64,000 nucleotides of DNA from contig JAFEVB010000004.1 of NCBI GenBank assembly GCA_032629725.1, positions 434,001 through 498,000 on the forward strand, read 5' to 3'. The notes below the pieces were generated by a model. The model worked only from the letters and a program-made list of their open reading frames with translations, was not told the DNA's origin and searched no databases. Shown here piece by piece: positions 23,616-34,228 of this stretch. Both the position numbers and the translations under genes were made by a program. The stretch is from Gremmenia infestans. Taxonomy: Eukaryota > Ascomycota > Leotiomycetes > Helotiales > Hamatocanthoscyphaceae. The first letter of the stretch is position 1, and the number at the start of each line of letters is the position of its first letter.

Positions 23616-24364
23616 CTTTGCACGAAAAGGTCGAGAACGAACACAAAGAGCGATGCAGGAAAATGGAACATTATAAGCATTGAGGGATCCAGCCTGCGCC
23701 CTCCCGACTTGTACCCAGAACCAAAAAAAAACTTCTCTGTACGTACTGCTGAGCCGTACGGCTGCAGGCGCTCAGCCTCTTTCATAGGGTTTTATTGGCC
23801 GGCCAGCAAGAAAGATAGACATTAAGGTCCCCGAAGGAGCCCTAAGCTACCCTAAAAACCGTAAGACTGCAACCCAGCGCTAGAGCCTCAAGCCGGACGG
23901 GACCGATTTAGTTCTCTATATAGAACCTTATGTCAATACCAATGAATTGCTTTGACATACAAAAGGTTGAAATTGCCTCAAGTGCGCTGACCAACCTAAC
24001 CCAACCCAGTTTTCTCATGCTACTTCGTAGGCGATAAATCAGAGGTCTTTGTATTTGAATGGAACAATAGAATGAGATTTCAATGTGTTTCGACCAGTTT
24101 CGAAGTGTTCCTTGTTGGTTTGGGTTCAGCTGGGGATGGGGGAAGCCTGGGACTGGGACTGGGATGGGGCTGATTGTAAGCAGGCTAGGCTGATAGAGTG
24201 GATCTAGACGTCGCATCGCCTCGCGCTATACTTTTAAGTCTATTTCATCTGACAGCCTTCTCCCAACTACCCTCAATTCAAAGTCCTTCGCTGTTCTTTT
24301 GAAGCTTCATGAATATCTTTGCCAGAGGCCAACTTCTGTGAATTCACATTGCCTTTACTGCGCG
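23616..24364. promoter_or_regulatory. Divergent promoter region, membrane protein / GT31
   Basis: A 749-bp non-coding stretch between two diverging start codons. It must contain both promoters. No specific factor site is recognisable. Confidence 0.5.
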
Positions 24365-25772
24365 ATGATACGCTGGTCGCCTCGATCCTATGTGGCCGGA
24401 TTTCGGGCTTCGGTTCTTGCAGTGCTGATTGTTCTGGGATACTTCCTCTTCTCTCCACGGCACGATACCAAGCTACCTACTAGCACTCCCTCACCCTCTT
24501 TCGCCACGTCAGAGTCTTGCCCGGTCGCGACTTCGGCCGAAAATGTCGTGGTGTCAATTAAGACCGGAGCATCAGAAGCAGCGCAGAAAGTGCCTGCACT
24601 GATGCAATCCTCGCTTCGTTGCGCCAAGAATACGTTCATTTTCTCGGATCTCGAGCAAGACATTGGGGATTACCATTTGTACGACGCTTTGGATACAGTT
24701 CCCGCTTCTATGATCAACACCAATACCGACTTCGAATTCTACAAGAAGCAGCGTGAGCTCTGGCAAACCAAGCAGAATATCGATACCCTCAAGGATGCTA
24801 AGAACCCCAAAGATCCTGAAGGGAAATCCGCGGCATGGACTTTAGATAAATACAAATTTATACACGTCTTGGAGAAGACCTGGGCATTGAAGCCGGACAT
24901 GGATTGGTATATTTTGATTGATGCAGATACTTACATTGTTTGGCCGAGTATGCTTCTATGGTTGGATGGTTTAGACCCGAAGAAAAAGTCTTATTTTGGT
25001 TCCGAGGTGAATATAGGCGGTGTTCGATTTGCGCACGGCGGGTCCGGCATCGTTCTATCAAAAGGTCTTATGCAAGAGCTCTTCGTTAGCCATAATGACA
25101 CGGCCACGCGCTGGGACGCTCAGACGAGTGAAAGATGTTGCGGCGATCTCGTACTCAGTATGGCTCTGGGAGAGTACGGTATTGAGCTACAAGATGTTTG
25201 GCCGCTAATGAGTGGGGAGAGACCATCGACAATGCCGTTCGGCCCAGGGACTCCAGAGTATTGGTGCCGCCCTGCATTATCGTTTCACCATCTTACTCCT
25301 GTTGACATGAAAGAATTTGCCCAATTCGAAAAAAGCCGGCTAGACAAACTGGTATGTGATTACGCATGCTGTACTTTTGATGCGTAAACTTGGCTAAGCT
25401 ACTTCCTTTTAGGGGCCGTGGACCCACATGGAGTTATTCAATGACTTTGTAACAGGATCGTTGCTAGACTCCCGCGAAAACTGGGACAATGTAGCTTCTG
25501 ATCCAGGGGAGTTTGGGACGACAGGCGGCGTAGAATCGAATGCTGCATCGTTTGAGGACTGTGCCCAGGCTTGCGAGGCTAACAAAGAATGCTTTCAATA
25601 TTCACACCACGGTGATATCTGTTATATCGGGATGAGTGTGCGACTTGGGTATGAGAAAGAGGCGGACCAGGAAGGTACATGGCGGAGTGGTTGGAACAAG
25701 ACTAGGCTTGCAGATTGGGCTTCGAAACAGCCTATCTGCAAAACAATAAGCTTCCCGAAACAAAACAATTAG
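24365..25772 (+). CDS. Fungal GT31-type glycosyltransferase with C-terminal PAN-like segment
   Basis: Type II Golgi membrane enzyme that transfers a sugar from a nucleotide-sugar donor. Two exons, 24365-25351 and 25413-25772, with a 61-bp intron (GTATGT donor, CTAAG branch, TTAG acceptor) in phase 0, give 448 residues. The first in-frame ATG is at 24365 and puts a signal anchor at residues 9-29. The lumenal domain holds the metal-binding DAD motif at about 186-188 inside a WYILIDADTY segment. It also has the Gly-rich HGGSGIVLSKG motif and a CCGDLVL motif, as in Fringe-like GT31 proteins. Cysteines at about 380, 384, 390 and 397 form a PAN/apple-like module. Acceptor specificity cannot be told. 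Confidence 0.88.
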
Positions 25773-26822
25773 CGAAATCGTGTCTTACGAGTTGCGTTGA
25801 TTCACCCGGATCATGGGCAGGGCACGCAAACCCGAATCAGGTGCATGAGTCTGAGTTACAGAAGCTCCATCACACCCTGAACTCGCCAAATCTGGCTGAT
25901 AGACCTGGACTGGGCAAGGCTAAGCCGGATTGTAGCCAACTCCAAACCTACGCTTACGACAGACTCGGGCTCTTGAGCCCGGATCGCCATGTACTCACTG
26001 ATTATGAGCTTGTGCAAGGATACCGAAAGGGCAGTCGAGTTCAAGTTTATTAATATCTGTAAGATGTCAAATTAGCCAAAGCTTGTGTGTTCGCATGCTG
26101 CAAGAGTATCCTCTAACTATATACAAGCATTGACTCGCACATTCTCCAAAGAGGTCGCCAAGCTCTGGACGTCAGGGTTCTGGGGTTTCGAGGCCCCGGT
26201 TTGGGGGTGATAGAGTATCGAGACGGATCTCGAGGGCTTGATATAATGAGATTATGAGAGAATTTGTTGCTGTGTGGGAGGACTAAAAAGAGACTGACTA
26301 GTCATCCTAGACCCTAATTCTTTTTGGGCGACAACATTTCCTAGGTTCTCGGCACCACGAATCAAACTCGACTAGGTTAGCTGAATCTTTTGCACCCATA
26401 GCAATAAATCAATTCAGACCCTCCTACAATTTCATTAGTACTTGTAAAATATGAGACCCCATGTGCCATAAAGAAAGAAAGAGAAAAAGGAAGAAGTTTC
26501 AGGTTTCTTGCTCGATCATTCACAATTCGCGTGGGCAAATTTTGGCATGTCCAGCAAAAAATGGGCAGTTTGCATGAAGACTTGGAATATATAAAATCAA
26601 TCGAATAGACTCGATCTCTAGCGGGCCCTTTAAAAGACACTAGTCCAACGTCTAACGGTGCATCTTTCCGAGGATAACTAGTGACATTGCTCAAACATTT
26701 GAATGCTACGGCTTCGGCATTTGCAACTGAGGTTGCACAAATATATTGCAAAAGAAACTAGGTAGAAGAGAAAGTTTAGCTAGCAGCATAACAGGTAAGA
26801 AACATCCAACCGAGTTGCAACC
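25773..26822. other. Gene-free interval
   Basis: A 1-kb stretch between the 3' ends of the glycosyltransferase (+) and the NAD(P)-binding gene (-). I see no coding sequence or RNA gene; it presumably holds both 3' untranslated regions and terminators. Confidence 0.5.
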
Positions 26823-27797
26823 TTAGTCATCTTTCGACTTGGACTTCTTCTTCATCCCGACTCTCACTCCCACAAAATCCTTGCTCCCCTTCTCCAAGTC
26901 TTCCGCCAGAAAATCAGCCGCAGCTTCATACTTGGTGCTGTATTGAAACAAGAGCACCATCCAGATATTGACAAAATCCCCAATGAAGGGGACGTGAGTC
27001 CACCAAGAATCGACCCAGGCTGGCATAGTCGTGACCCCCAACAACAGATTGTGGGGCCTGGGAGCATTGAGTGGCTCAAAAACCGTCTGCTGGCGATCCA
27101 GAGGTTGCATGTTCCCCACGCAGAACAGAGACCAACGGAGGTCTGTGAGAGGAATTGGTTCAATGGCTTTGCGCGTGGCATCATGCTGGGCCATAGCCAT
27201 GTACGGGGCACTGGAATCGAACCCTCAGCAACGACATAGGAATACAGCAGTGTGAAATAGCTCACAATTCTTGGATTAGATAAGGTCTTCCTGGTGTCTT
27301 CAGAAGGCCCAAGCTAGCTGTAATCCTGCACTAACGTATTAGTATTGGAAAAAGGCACGTATTTAGAGAGCTAATGTCTCGGAACCCAAGTCCAGCTCTC
27401 CAGCTCCTATAAGAAAAACTGCATTTCTGGAATGAGAATCATAAGCCTACCAGACTCGCAAAGGGACGCCTCGTTCATTACCAACGGCTATGGCAGCATG
27501 GGCTACAGCTTTCGCGATCTTAGGGAGGAGAAATTCTTTCCAAGGGAGTACCTGATTGCCGGCTACATTCACGATACCTTCGATATCATGGTCGCGGATC
27601 GTCTTCGCGATGGTGGCCGTGTCCGTTGCGTCGCCCACCACAATGGATTCCAGACGCTGAATGATCTCCGGCGACATCACAGTCTTAAATTTAGACGGGT
27701 TGCGCACGTATATCGTGAGTACGTGCTCGTGTGCGAGCAGGGCAGGGACGCATCGTTTCCCAAGGTTGCCAGTCCCGCCGAGTAGGAGAACGCGCAT
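26823..27797 (-). CDS. NAD(P)-binding Rossmann-fold protein (atypical SDR)
   Basis: Three exons, 27797-27451, 27325-27266 and 27210-26823, join in frame to 264 residues, so the gene is intact despite a broken look. Intron 1 (125 bp) has a GTAGGC donor, an ACTAAT branch and a GTGCAG acceptor. Intron 2 (55 bp) has a GTGAGC donor and a CCAG acceptor. The N-terminus carries the dinucleotide loop GGTGNLGKR at residues 7-15, and exon 2 encodes the LGLLKTPGRPYLIQ strand-loop. The tail ends in a lysine-rich KKKSKSKDD. The fold is that of NAD(P)H-binding proteins related to NmrA and flavin reductase. No catalytic Tyr-x3-Lys is visible. The substrate is unknown. Confidence 0.8.
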
Positions 27798-29357
27798 GGT
27801 GTATTTATTGATATCGATGCGGAGTATTGCGGTTGGACTTGACTTGCGACACTTTGAGGCAGTATATCAGAGTTGTAATAGCGTGGCTTCTGGCGGGCAA
27901 GGCCAGAGAGCCTTTATATTGACCTTACATTGGTGGCATAGGGATGAATGACATGCTGTGAGAGTCTGGGAGATGCGAACGCCGACTTCACTGGCCGAAA
28001 AAGATGCCCTAAACCACTTTGGGTTGATTTCAACGCCGATAACTACAATGTAGAGTTATAAAACCCGACATTGTATTTTATAGTATTATAAGGTCTTTCT
28101 CCGACATTGCTCGTTGTGGGTTTTGACTTTACACTAGCTGAGATAAGGAGCCCTTTTTGATACCATGGGGATTAGTGTTCAGGTAAAACCTCATGTCGGA
28201 TTCGAAGACTCTTGCAAACCTGAGATGGAAGAAACTTGCCCAATTGCGCATGTATAATCTATAAGTGTTCTATTATTCAACTAGACACGTTATGGGATTT
28301 CTTAAACGCAGAAGCAGCTCATGGACCCTACCATATCAAATTCCCTCTACCTTGACCGGTTGTCCCCTTTCAAAAGTCGCTCGTCTGCCCTGTGAGTGTG
28401 TTTCTCAATCTCCTCATCCTTCAAACAACAAGATATCTTGCTCGCGCTTCGTCAAATTTCACTATTCCCTCTCAGTGGTTGATTTCCAGCTCAAAATATT
28501 TGTACAAATACCCTACCGTTTTTGTCAGAAGAGATTGACAAAAGTAACTTTTCAAATGAAAGAGCTCGTTGGTTGATTCGCGCGCCAAGAGTCTAGTTAC
28601 ACCGCAATGATCTGATTTAAGACACAAGGGTGGGGCACAGCGGGCCCTTGTCATGACTCGTCATATTCTACACTGACTCGATTGCAAACCGCGACGTGCA
28701 ACAAAAGTCGTTTTTGATTATTTAGGTGGTGTGATAGATCTCAATTCGGAAGGTGGAAATGCTACTGTATGATGTGCATCAGACCGATTCAGTCGAGGAG
28801 CTCCTTGTTCTTGCAGGGCTGCGGATAATATTTTTGGTGGAGATCGGCTGACGGAAGGATCCAGGTGCGTTTAGATGCAACGTTGAAGAATGAATCACGC
28901 TGACTGAGCACTTGTTTATTCATTTAGGTGAGCATTTGCGACAAGGGTCGTTTTTGTTTGATCGCGAGAAGTCTCGCTGTTCACGAGCAGCCTCATCATC
29001 TTATTGCGATTGTATAAAATGGCTTCACTGCTTCAGTCGGATCGCAAACGTCTCGCTTAGCATGTTTTGTTGGAAAAGGGGGCGGGGCGGACAGATCCAA
29101 ACATATACAAGCAGCCCAAGGTCAACATAAGCACTCAAAGGGACGGTAACCGTCTTTCAATGGAATACTAAGAGGTCCTGAATTACTCTCTATGGAAGGA
29201 CGCTGTTTATGAAGCCCCGCGTTGGCACACGAAGCCCGTACAATGCACGTGACAATCGCTCGTCGTCTCGTCTGGATCATTCCACACAGAGATGTCAAAC
29301 CTGTAAGCGGCTCACCTCTTGACACCACTCTTCAGCGCTCGTCATTTCTATACAAAT
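27798..29357. other. Gene-free interval
   Basis: About 1.6 kb upstream of the NAD(P)-binding gene and downstream of the RING-like gene. AT-rich patches near 28.0-28.1 kb. One CACGTG lies near 29245. No coding or RNA gene supported. Confidence 0.45.
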
Positions 29358-30423
29358 CTAAGCACTGTCACCGTCCTGGCTCCTTTCGGTGTTATGCATT
29401 GCGGAATTTCGACTTGGGGTCAAATCGCCGTCGAAAACCTCATCCTCCAATTTCAAGCAGGAACCTGTTTCTACCTCCTCTTCTTGCCAGCTCATCGGTG
29501 GTAGATAGTTCTCTATTGCGAGGCTTGATATTTCGGCTCTGCACAATGGACATGCGAAATGCTCCTCATCATAGAGCTTTCTTGAAACCCAGGACATCAG
29601 GCAAGGCATGCCAAAGATATGGCCGCACTCTGTCTTGACTGCATACGTGCAAGTGTACGATTCCTCCATCTTCTTGCGAATAGAGCAGGCTTTCACGAGT
29701 CTGAACACAAACGGCCTGAAGTCCTCCAGGGCTTGAACCTCCCCTTCTAAATCTGAACCCGAATTGACGTGTCAGACAATCCCTCGCCAAAAGACGTATC
29801 TTCTGCAGATCCAATAAAACCTTTGCTCCATTGTTTCTGGTCAGAGAGATGTCATTGGGATTGACGAATTCTTTGTATCTTTCTCCCGAGTCTGATTCTA
29901 GTTCTGGTGCGGTGATGACATGTAGGCGCATCAGTACGTAGTGACAAACTAGGTTGTAATAGCTAACACTATACATGTATAGTGTTTGAGTAACATCTTC
30001 AACTGCATCGTAGAGCTTGTCAATATACGAGAGAGCATCAGTCGCTTCGGTTCTCCACTCTTCGCTCAGTGTTTCGCCTTCAACGTCAATCGGGCCTTCG
30101 AAAATCTCATTGTGTACTTTCCGCTGGACGTCGAGAGGAATATTATCGGACGAAGCTGAAATGTGGTTCAATATTTTGAGCAGCTTGATACAATGCCTTT
30201 TTGAACCCACGCTCCCAATCGACTGGAATATGCCGGAAAAGTACTCCCATTTTGCCAAGTGTATATCTGATTGATAAGTCCCTGTGCGGTCTACGGGAAC
30301 TACATATTTCCGTTAACAATCATTAGCTTTCCGTTTCAACTAGGACTTACTAGTTTGTACTTCCCCAACAACACGTTCTCCTGTTGTCTGCAGCGTGAGG
30401 GCGCGGGAACGTTCGCTCGGCAT
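29358..30423 (-). CDS. RING-like protein with two missing zinc ligands
   Basis: Proposed exons 30423-30351, 30266-29796 and 29752-29358 give 312 residues in frame. Intron 1 (84 bp) is canonical, with a GTAAGT donor and a TCAG acceptor. Intron 2 (43 bp) has an unusual GTCTTT donor but a good CTGAC branch and TTCAG acceptor; without it the frame breaks. The N-terminal 200 residues are helical and unrecognised. The C-terminal zinc-finger region is RING-shaped: CSIR, TECGH, IFGMPC and CPLC. The second zinc cysteine is Arg (CSIR instead of CSIC) and the position after HIF is Gly instead of Cys, so full zinc binding is doubtful. It may have been an E3 ligase, be a pseudo-RING adaptor, or be a decaying gene. 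Confidence 0.6.
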
Positions 30424-31068
30424 TTTTAAAGAGCGTGTAAGCATACGAGAGCGTTCTGAAATCCTTATAGATAATACTGTAAGGTAGTGTTCGAGTAGAA
30501 TGCAGGAAATGTCGAGGTGCAACTGCCGCTGAGGTACTGGCGCTCAAGTGCTGATATTTTAATGCTTCAATGAAGGATTGGATATTGGAAAATATCTATG
30601 GGAAGTTTGAATGTTTGGGTATGAAGACCACACTTGCTTCTAGCCCCACCAGACAGCTCGAGAATTGCTCGGGAGTCTCATAGCTTGCGGCTGTTGCTTG
30701 GTAAATACACCATCTACAACTAAACGATATGTATTTCGGGGAATCTAAACGAGCAATGGGGATGGCTGGTAAAACCAGGACAACAAGCCAGGTTACAATC
30801 GATGTAAACCCGAGTTAAGATACAACTTGTGCAGGCTGTATAGCGGGGTAACAGACGAAAGCGAACTCACTCCGCGAGGCTACAATTTACTAGTTGTTAT
30901 CAATGACACCAGAGATTGGATTTGATAGAAAATTAAGATATTGCAGAATTGAAAGCGAGAGTAGGGCCCGAGGCTTCAGGAACTTGAAAAAATTGGCCAG
31001 CATGGGATGCGTCGTTCTATCTGGACATCAAATCGCAAGCATAGCAACAGTGCACACCAGGCCGGTAC
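30424..31068. other. Gene-free interval
   Basis: A 645-bp stretch between the MFS gene's 3' end and the RING-like gene's start, both minus strand. It must hold the promoter of the latter. No distinct signal is recognised. Confidence 0.5.
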
Positions 31069-32864
31069 TCATAGCTTGATAGTAAGTAGCAAAACGGCGA
31101 TCTGAACAAATAAGATCGCCGCGACTAAGAAGGGCAGGCCCAGCCAGCTTTCCCCTAAAAATATGCCAAGACGAAATGCGGATGCCATGCCAGGTCCTGC
31201 TACAAGACTGCCAATTCCCTCCATAACTCCTATCACAGCGTAAATCCGTGCAATGTCCCTAGGGCCACCTTCGGCGTGCGACTCGACGAGAGACGTGACC
31301 AAGCTGCGAACCAAAGGCGCAAAACCTGTACCAAGTGTATAAACAATAAGTCCTATAGTCTGGGTCAGTAGTGTAGCTGCTCGTGCGGACACACTTACCC
31401 GTGATCATCAATGCCGGTGTAACAGAAACAGACAGGGCTAGTGTCCCTAGTATCATAAGAACAATGCTGCCTCTTGCGACCATGAGGTCTGTCTTAGCTG
31501 GGCCTCCTAATTTGGAAAGTGCATATCTTGTAATCGCCGGCAGTATGATGATGAACAGTACGATGTTCACGCCTGCGCGCAATGACAGAAGGAATCCTGC
31601 CTGCAATGATATTAGTTCTTCCCATGGCTGGAAGCCGCTAGACGAAATACTTACCTTCGACAAACTCCACTGATATCGTTTTGATACATATTGCAAAAGC
31701 AAGTTTGTCGATTGGCGCCCCACCTTCGATACGAAAAATGTCAATAATAACGAGGTGACAACTTTATCGCGAAAGATCAGGCGTAGAAAATTTTCAACTC
31801 CTGTTCGGAGTAGGGGCCACTTTCTTGGAGCAATATGATCTTGTGCCGAGGAACTAATTTCGGCCTCTCTTCCCGGCTCTTGAGCATTCAATACGCCGTT
31901 GTCGCTGGATGATGATACACTTTGTGCCGGTAGTGTTTCGGGCAATACTAGGGCAATTGTGAGGCCAAGCATTTGGAAACAAATTGCCAATACAAGAGGA
32001 AAATCAAGATTGCGCGTCATAAGTACCGAGGTGATAGGTGGAACGAGACATTCAGCTACCAAATCACAAGTGAATCGATAAAGAAAGACAGAGCTTCTAT
32101 ACAAGAAAGTGTTTGGGTCAGCATCATCGTACGGTTTGCATCTTTTCGGATAGGAAATGCATGGCTTACCGTTTTTCGGGCGGCACAACATCAGCTACGA
32201 CCGTCGTTATCATAGTAGTTGCGGAGACAGGGCCCCCGCCGATGAGAAAGAAGACAGACGACAGCCAGGTATACGGTAGGGGCAGATGCAATATCTCGGT
32301 CTGTACCATTAAATGGTTAGCTCAAATTATGCGGAGTCTATCAAAGATCCGTAGACCAACCGTAAATAAGATCCAAGCATAGGAAAGAATGTAACCCAGC
32401 AATGCCATTATAGTGACCCATTTCCGACCATACGTATCGGCCAACCAGCCATAGGGTATAGGGAGCAGAATTCCCGGCAGACTATCGAAGAAGAGCTGCC
32501 ACCCTAGAATACTCGCAACCTTGTCTTGCACAGGGTCAATCTTGCACAAGCTTTCTGGTACAGATCCATCTTTGTCAATAAGGGACGGATTGTGGGTACG
32601 ATAATGTCGCGTACACGTTATCGATTCATAGAGACGGACTTTTGGGGCAAGGAGCAAATAATCGGCAATATCGAACGCGATGGCTATAGTAATACACAAG
32701 CAAACGACCCTCACCCAAGTCCACCGGGAAAGGAATGAGCTGCTGCGTGGCTTCACATCGGCGTCGGAATTCAGTTCGAGGGACCGAGCACGGGATGTGG
32801 ACAGGGTGGAAAGAAGGGGGCTTTCTTCATTTTCGCTGCAGTTGTTGGCGGTTGAAGCGTCCAT
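31069..32864 (-). CDS. Major facilitator superfamily transporter
   Basis: Plasma or vacuolar membrane secondary carrier. Five exons, 32864-32361, 32300-32170, 32096-31655, 31600-31399 and 31352-31069, all join in frame to 520 residues. Introns are 46-73 bp. Four of the five exons end at GTAAGT/GTAAGC or GTTGGT donors, and GCTAACC and CTGAC branch points are visible. After a hydrophilic N-terminus of about 45 residues, about 12 hydrophobic segments follow. The loop between helices 2 and 3 carries the MFS signature as GWLADTYGRKWV. A longer central loop (about residues 260-300) is acidic and Ser-rich. No substrate-specific motif is recognised. Similar carriers are often grouped with drug or secondary-metabolite exporters, but no cluster is seen here. 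Confidence 0.88.
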
Positions 32865-34228
32865 TGTGCAGTTTTTGAGTTCGCGTACGCTCGAGCAACT
32901 TATAATTGAAAGAAGATGTCAGATATCTTGAGGGGGAGGGCTACGATTTTGTCCAAAAGAAAACGTTGTGGTATAACTAAGCAAACCTGCTGATAACCTG
33001 AAGGAAGTGATATCTTCGGTCGAAAATCTGATAAAAATTATTTTTGAATTAAGCAAGTAGAAGTCGTATCTATCAAGGACGTCATACCGGGCAATCTTCT
33101 TCTTTCGAGGAGTGCATAATGTTGGAAGCGCTTGCAAATAACAGCTACCCCTTCGATTTTCATCGGGCGTGTCCACAACAGGTTCAACCTGCACTGGCAT
33201 GGCATGCAGCTATAGAAACCCCCATACTCAGTCACTGTCTGTTACCGGCCGGCCACTTTCATGCATGTTGGTGGCGTAACGGTACTAACGAATCTCGCAG
33301 CGAATTCTACAGTGCCTTAGCCGAACAAAACAACCTGGAAAATTGACGAAATGCAGCTCGAATAGCTTATGATCTGTGAGTATAAGGCCTTGAATATTCT
33401 TTATGCGAAATTAATCGATAAAAGAGCTGGAAAAAGGAAACAACTCTGATGTACTTCGTCCAAGGCCGTGTATAGCAGCTCTTATTTGACGACCCCCGGC
33501 TTCGAAATTTGTGGCTAAATTTTAGCGCCAACCGGATGCTCCGAGATTATACGGAGGTATAGCTGGTATGTTTTGGCCTCTGTTTTTGCTAGGGGGTGGA
33601 GCCTAGACCTAATTGGGCATCAATAACACGAGTCCTGAATGCGTCCAACATGCGTCTCTGTTGGCTTTGTTATATAATTTAATGTAATCAATATCATTAT
33701 GACGTATCTTAAGCTTCTAGTATTAGAGTGGTTCAGGTGTGGGTTAATTGGTTGGGTAAAGCAGGGACACTGTTACTATAATCGAGAGGTGTATAAAGGC
33801 TGCGGTCAAAAGTATAGAGAATATAGAGCACATGGTATACTTACTCTTAGCTTAGGTTAAAGTAGTAGTTGCTTATATCTATAGACTAAAATAGAATTAG
33901 CAAAAAGGAAAATTCATTCTAAGTCTATAGATATTCTATTTACTTTGAAAGTTTCTTTATGGATTGTGAAGCTGCTGAATGATGCGGATCTCATATCCAG
34001 TACAGTTCTTCAAAGTCTTGGAAAATTACTAGAACAACCAAGCTTGCAAACAGGTTTGGAGCAGGCAGACGTAGATGATGGGATAGTCACGTGATGTCGT
34101 GACTTAGCGCGATCACCGTGTCTGAAGCTCTCACGTCTGCCTTTGACAACCCCTCTGCCACTCACCCCACCTCATATCAACACAACCACAATACCTCACA
34201 CGAATAGAGACGTTCAAGCCCATACCAA
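32865..34228. other. Divergent intergenic region with an AT-rich block
   Basis: 1.36 kb between the MFS transporter (-) and the SAP/SWIM/RING gene (+). The part from about 33650 to 33970 is strongly AT-rich, with many TA dinucleotides. This could be a decayed repeat or simply spacer. No open frame in it is convincing. Confidence 0.5.
34087..34094. promoter_or_regulatory. Palindromic TCACGTGA E-box-type site
   Basis: A perfect 8-bp palindrome with a CACGTG core, 135 bp upstream of the start codon of the SAP/SWIM/RING gene. This is the preferred core of Cbf1/USF-like bHLH factors in fungi. Binding is not shown. Confidence 0.45.

Noticed and set aside
24299..24364. Longer N-terminus for the GT31 protein from a non-ATG start
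   Set aside because: The upstream codon is TTG; the first ATG at 24365 places the signal anchor at the usual distance from the N-terminus.
27201..27235. Minus-strand GGTTCGATTCC resembling a tRNA B box
   Set aside because: No matching acceptor or T stem can be formed, no A box at the right distance, and the site is explained as the 3' end of an intron in the NAD(P)-binding gene.
26823..27797. Apparent frameshifted pseudogene of an NAD(P)-binding protein
   Set aside because: Two introns (27326-27450 and 27211-27265) restore one continuous frame of 264 residues, so the gene reads as intact.
31069..32864. MFS transporter as part of a secondary-metabolite cluster
   Set aside because: No PKS, NRPS, terpene synthase, P450 or methyltransferase gene is seen nearby.
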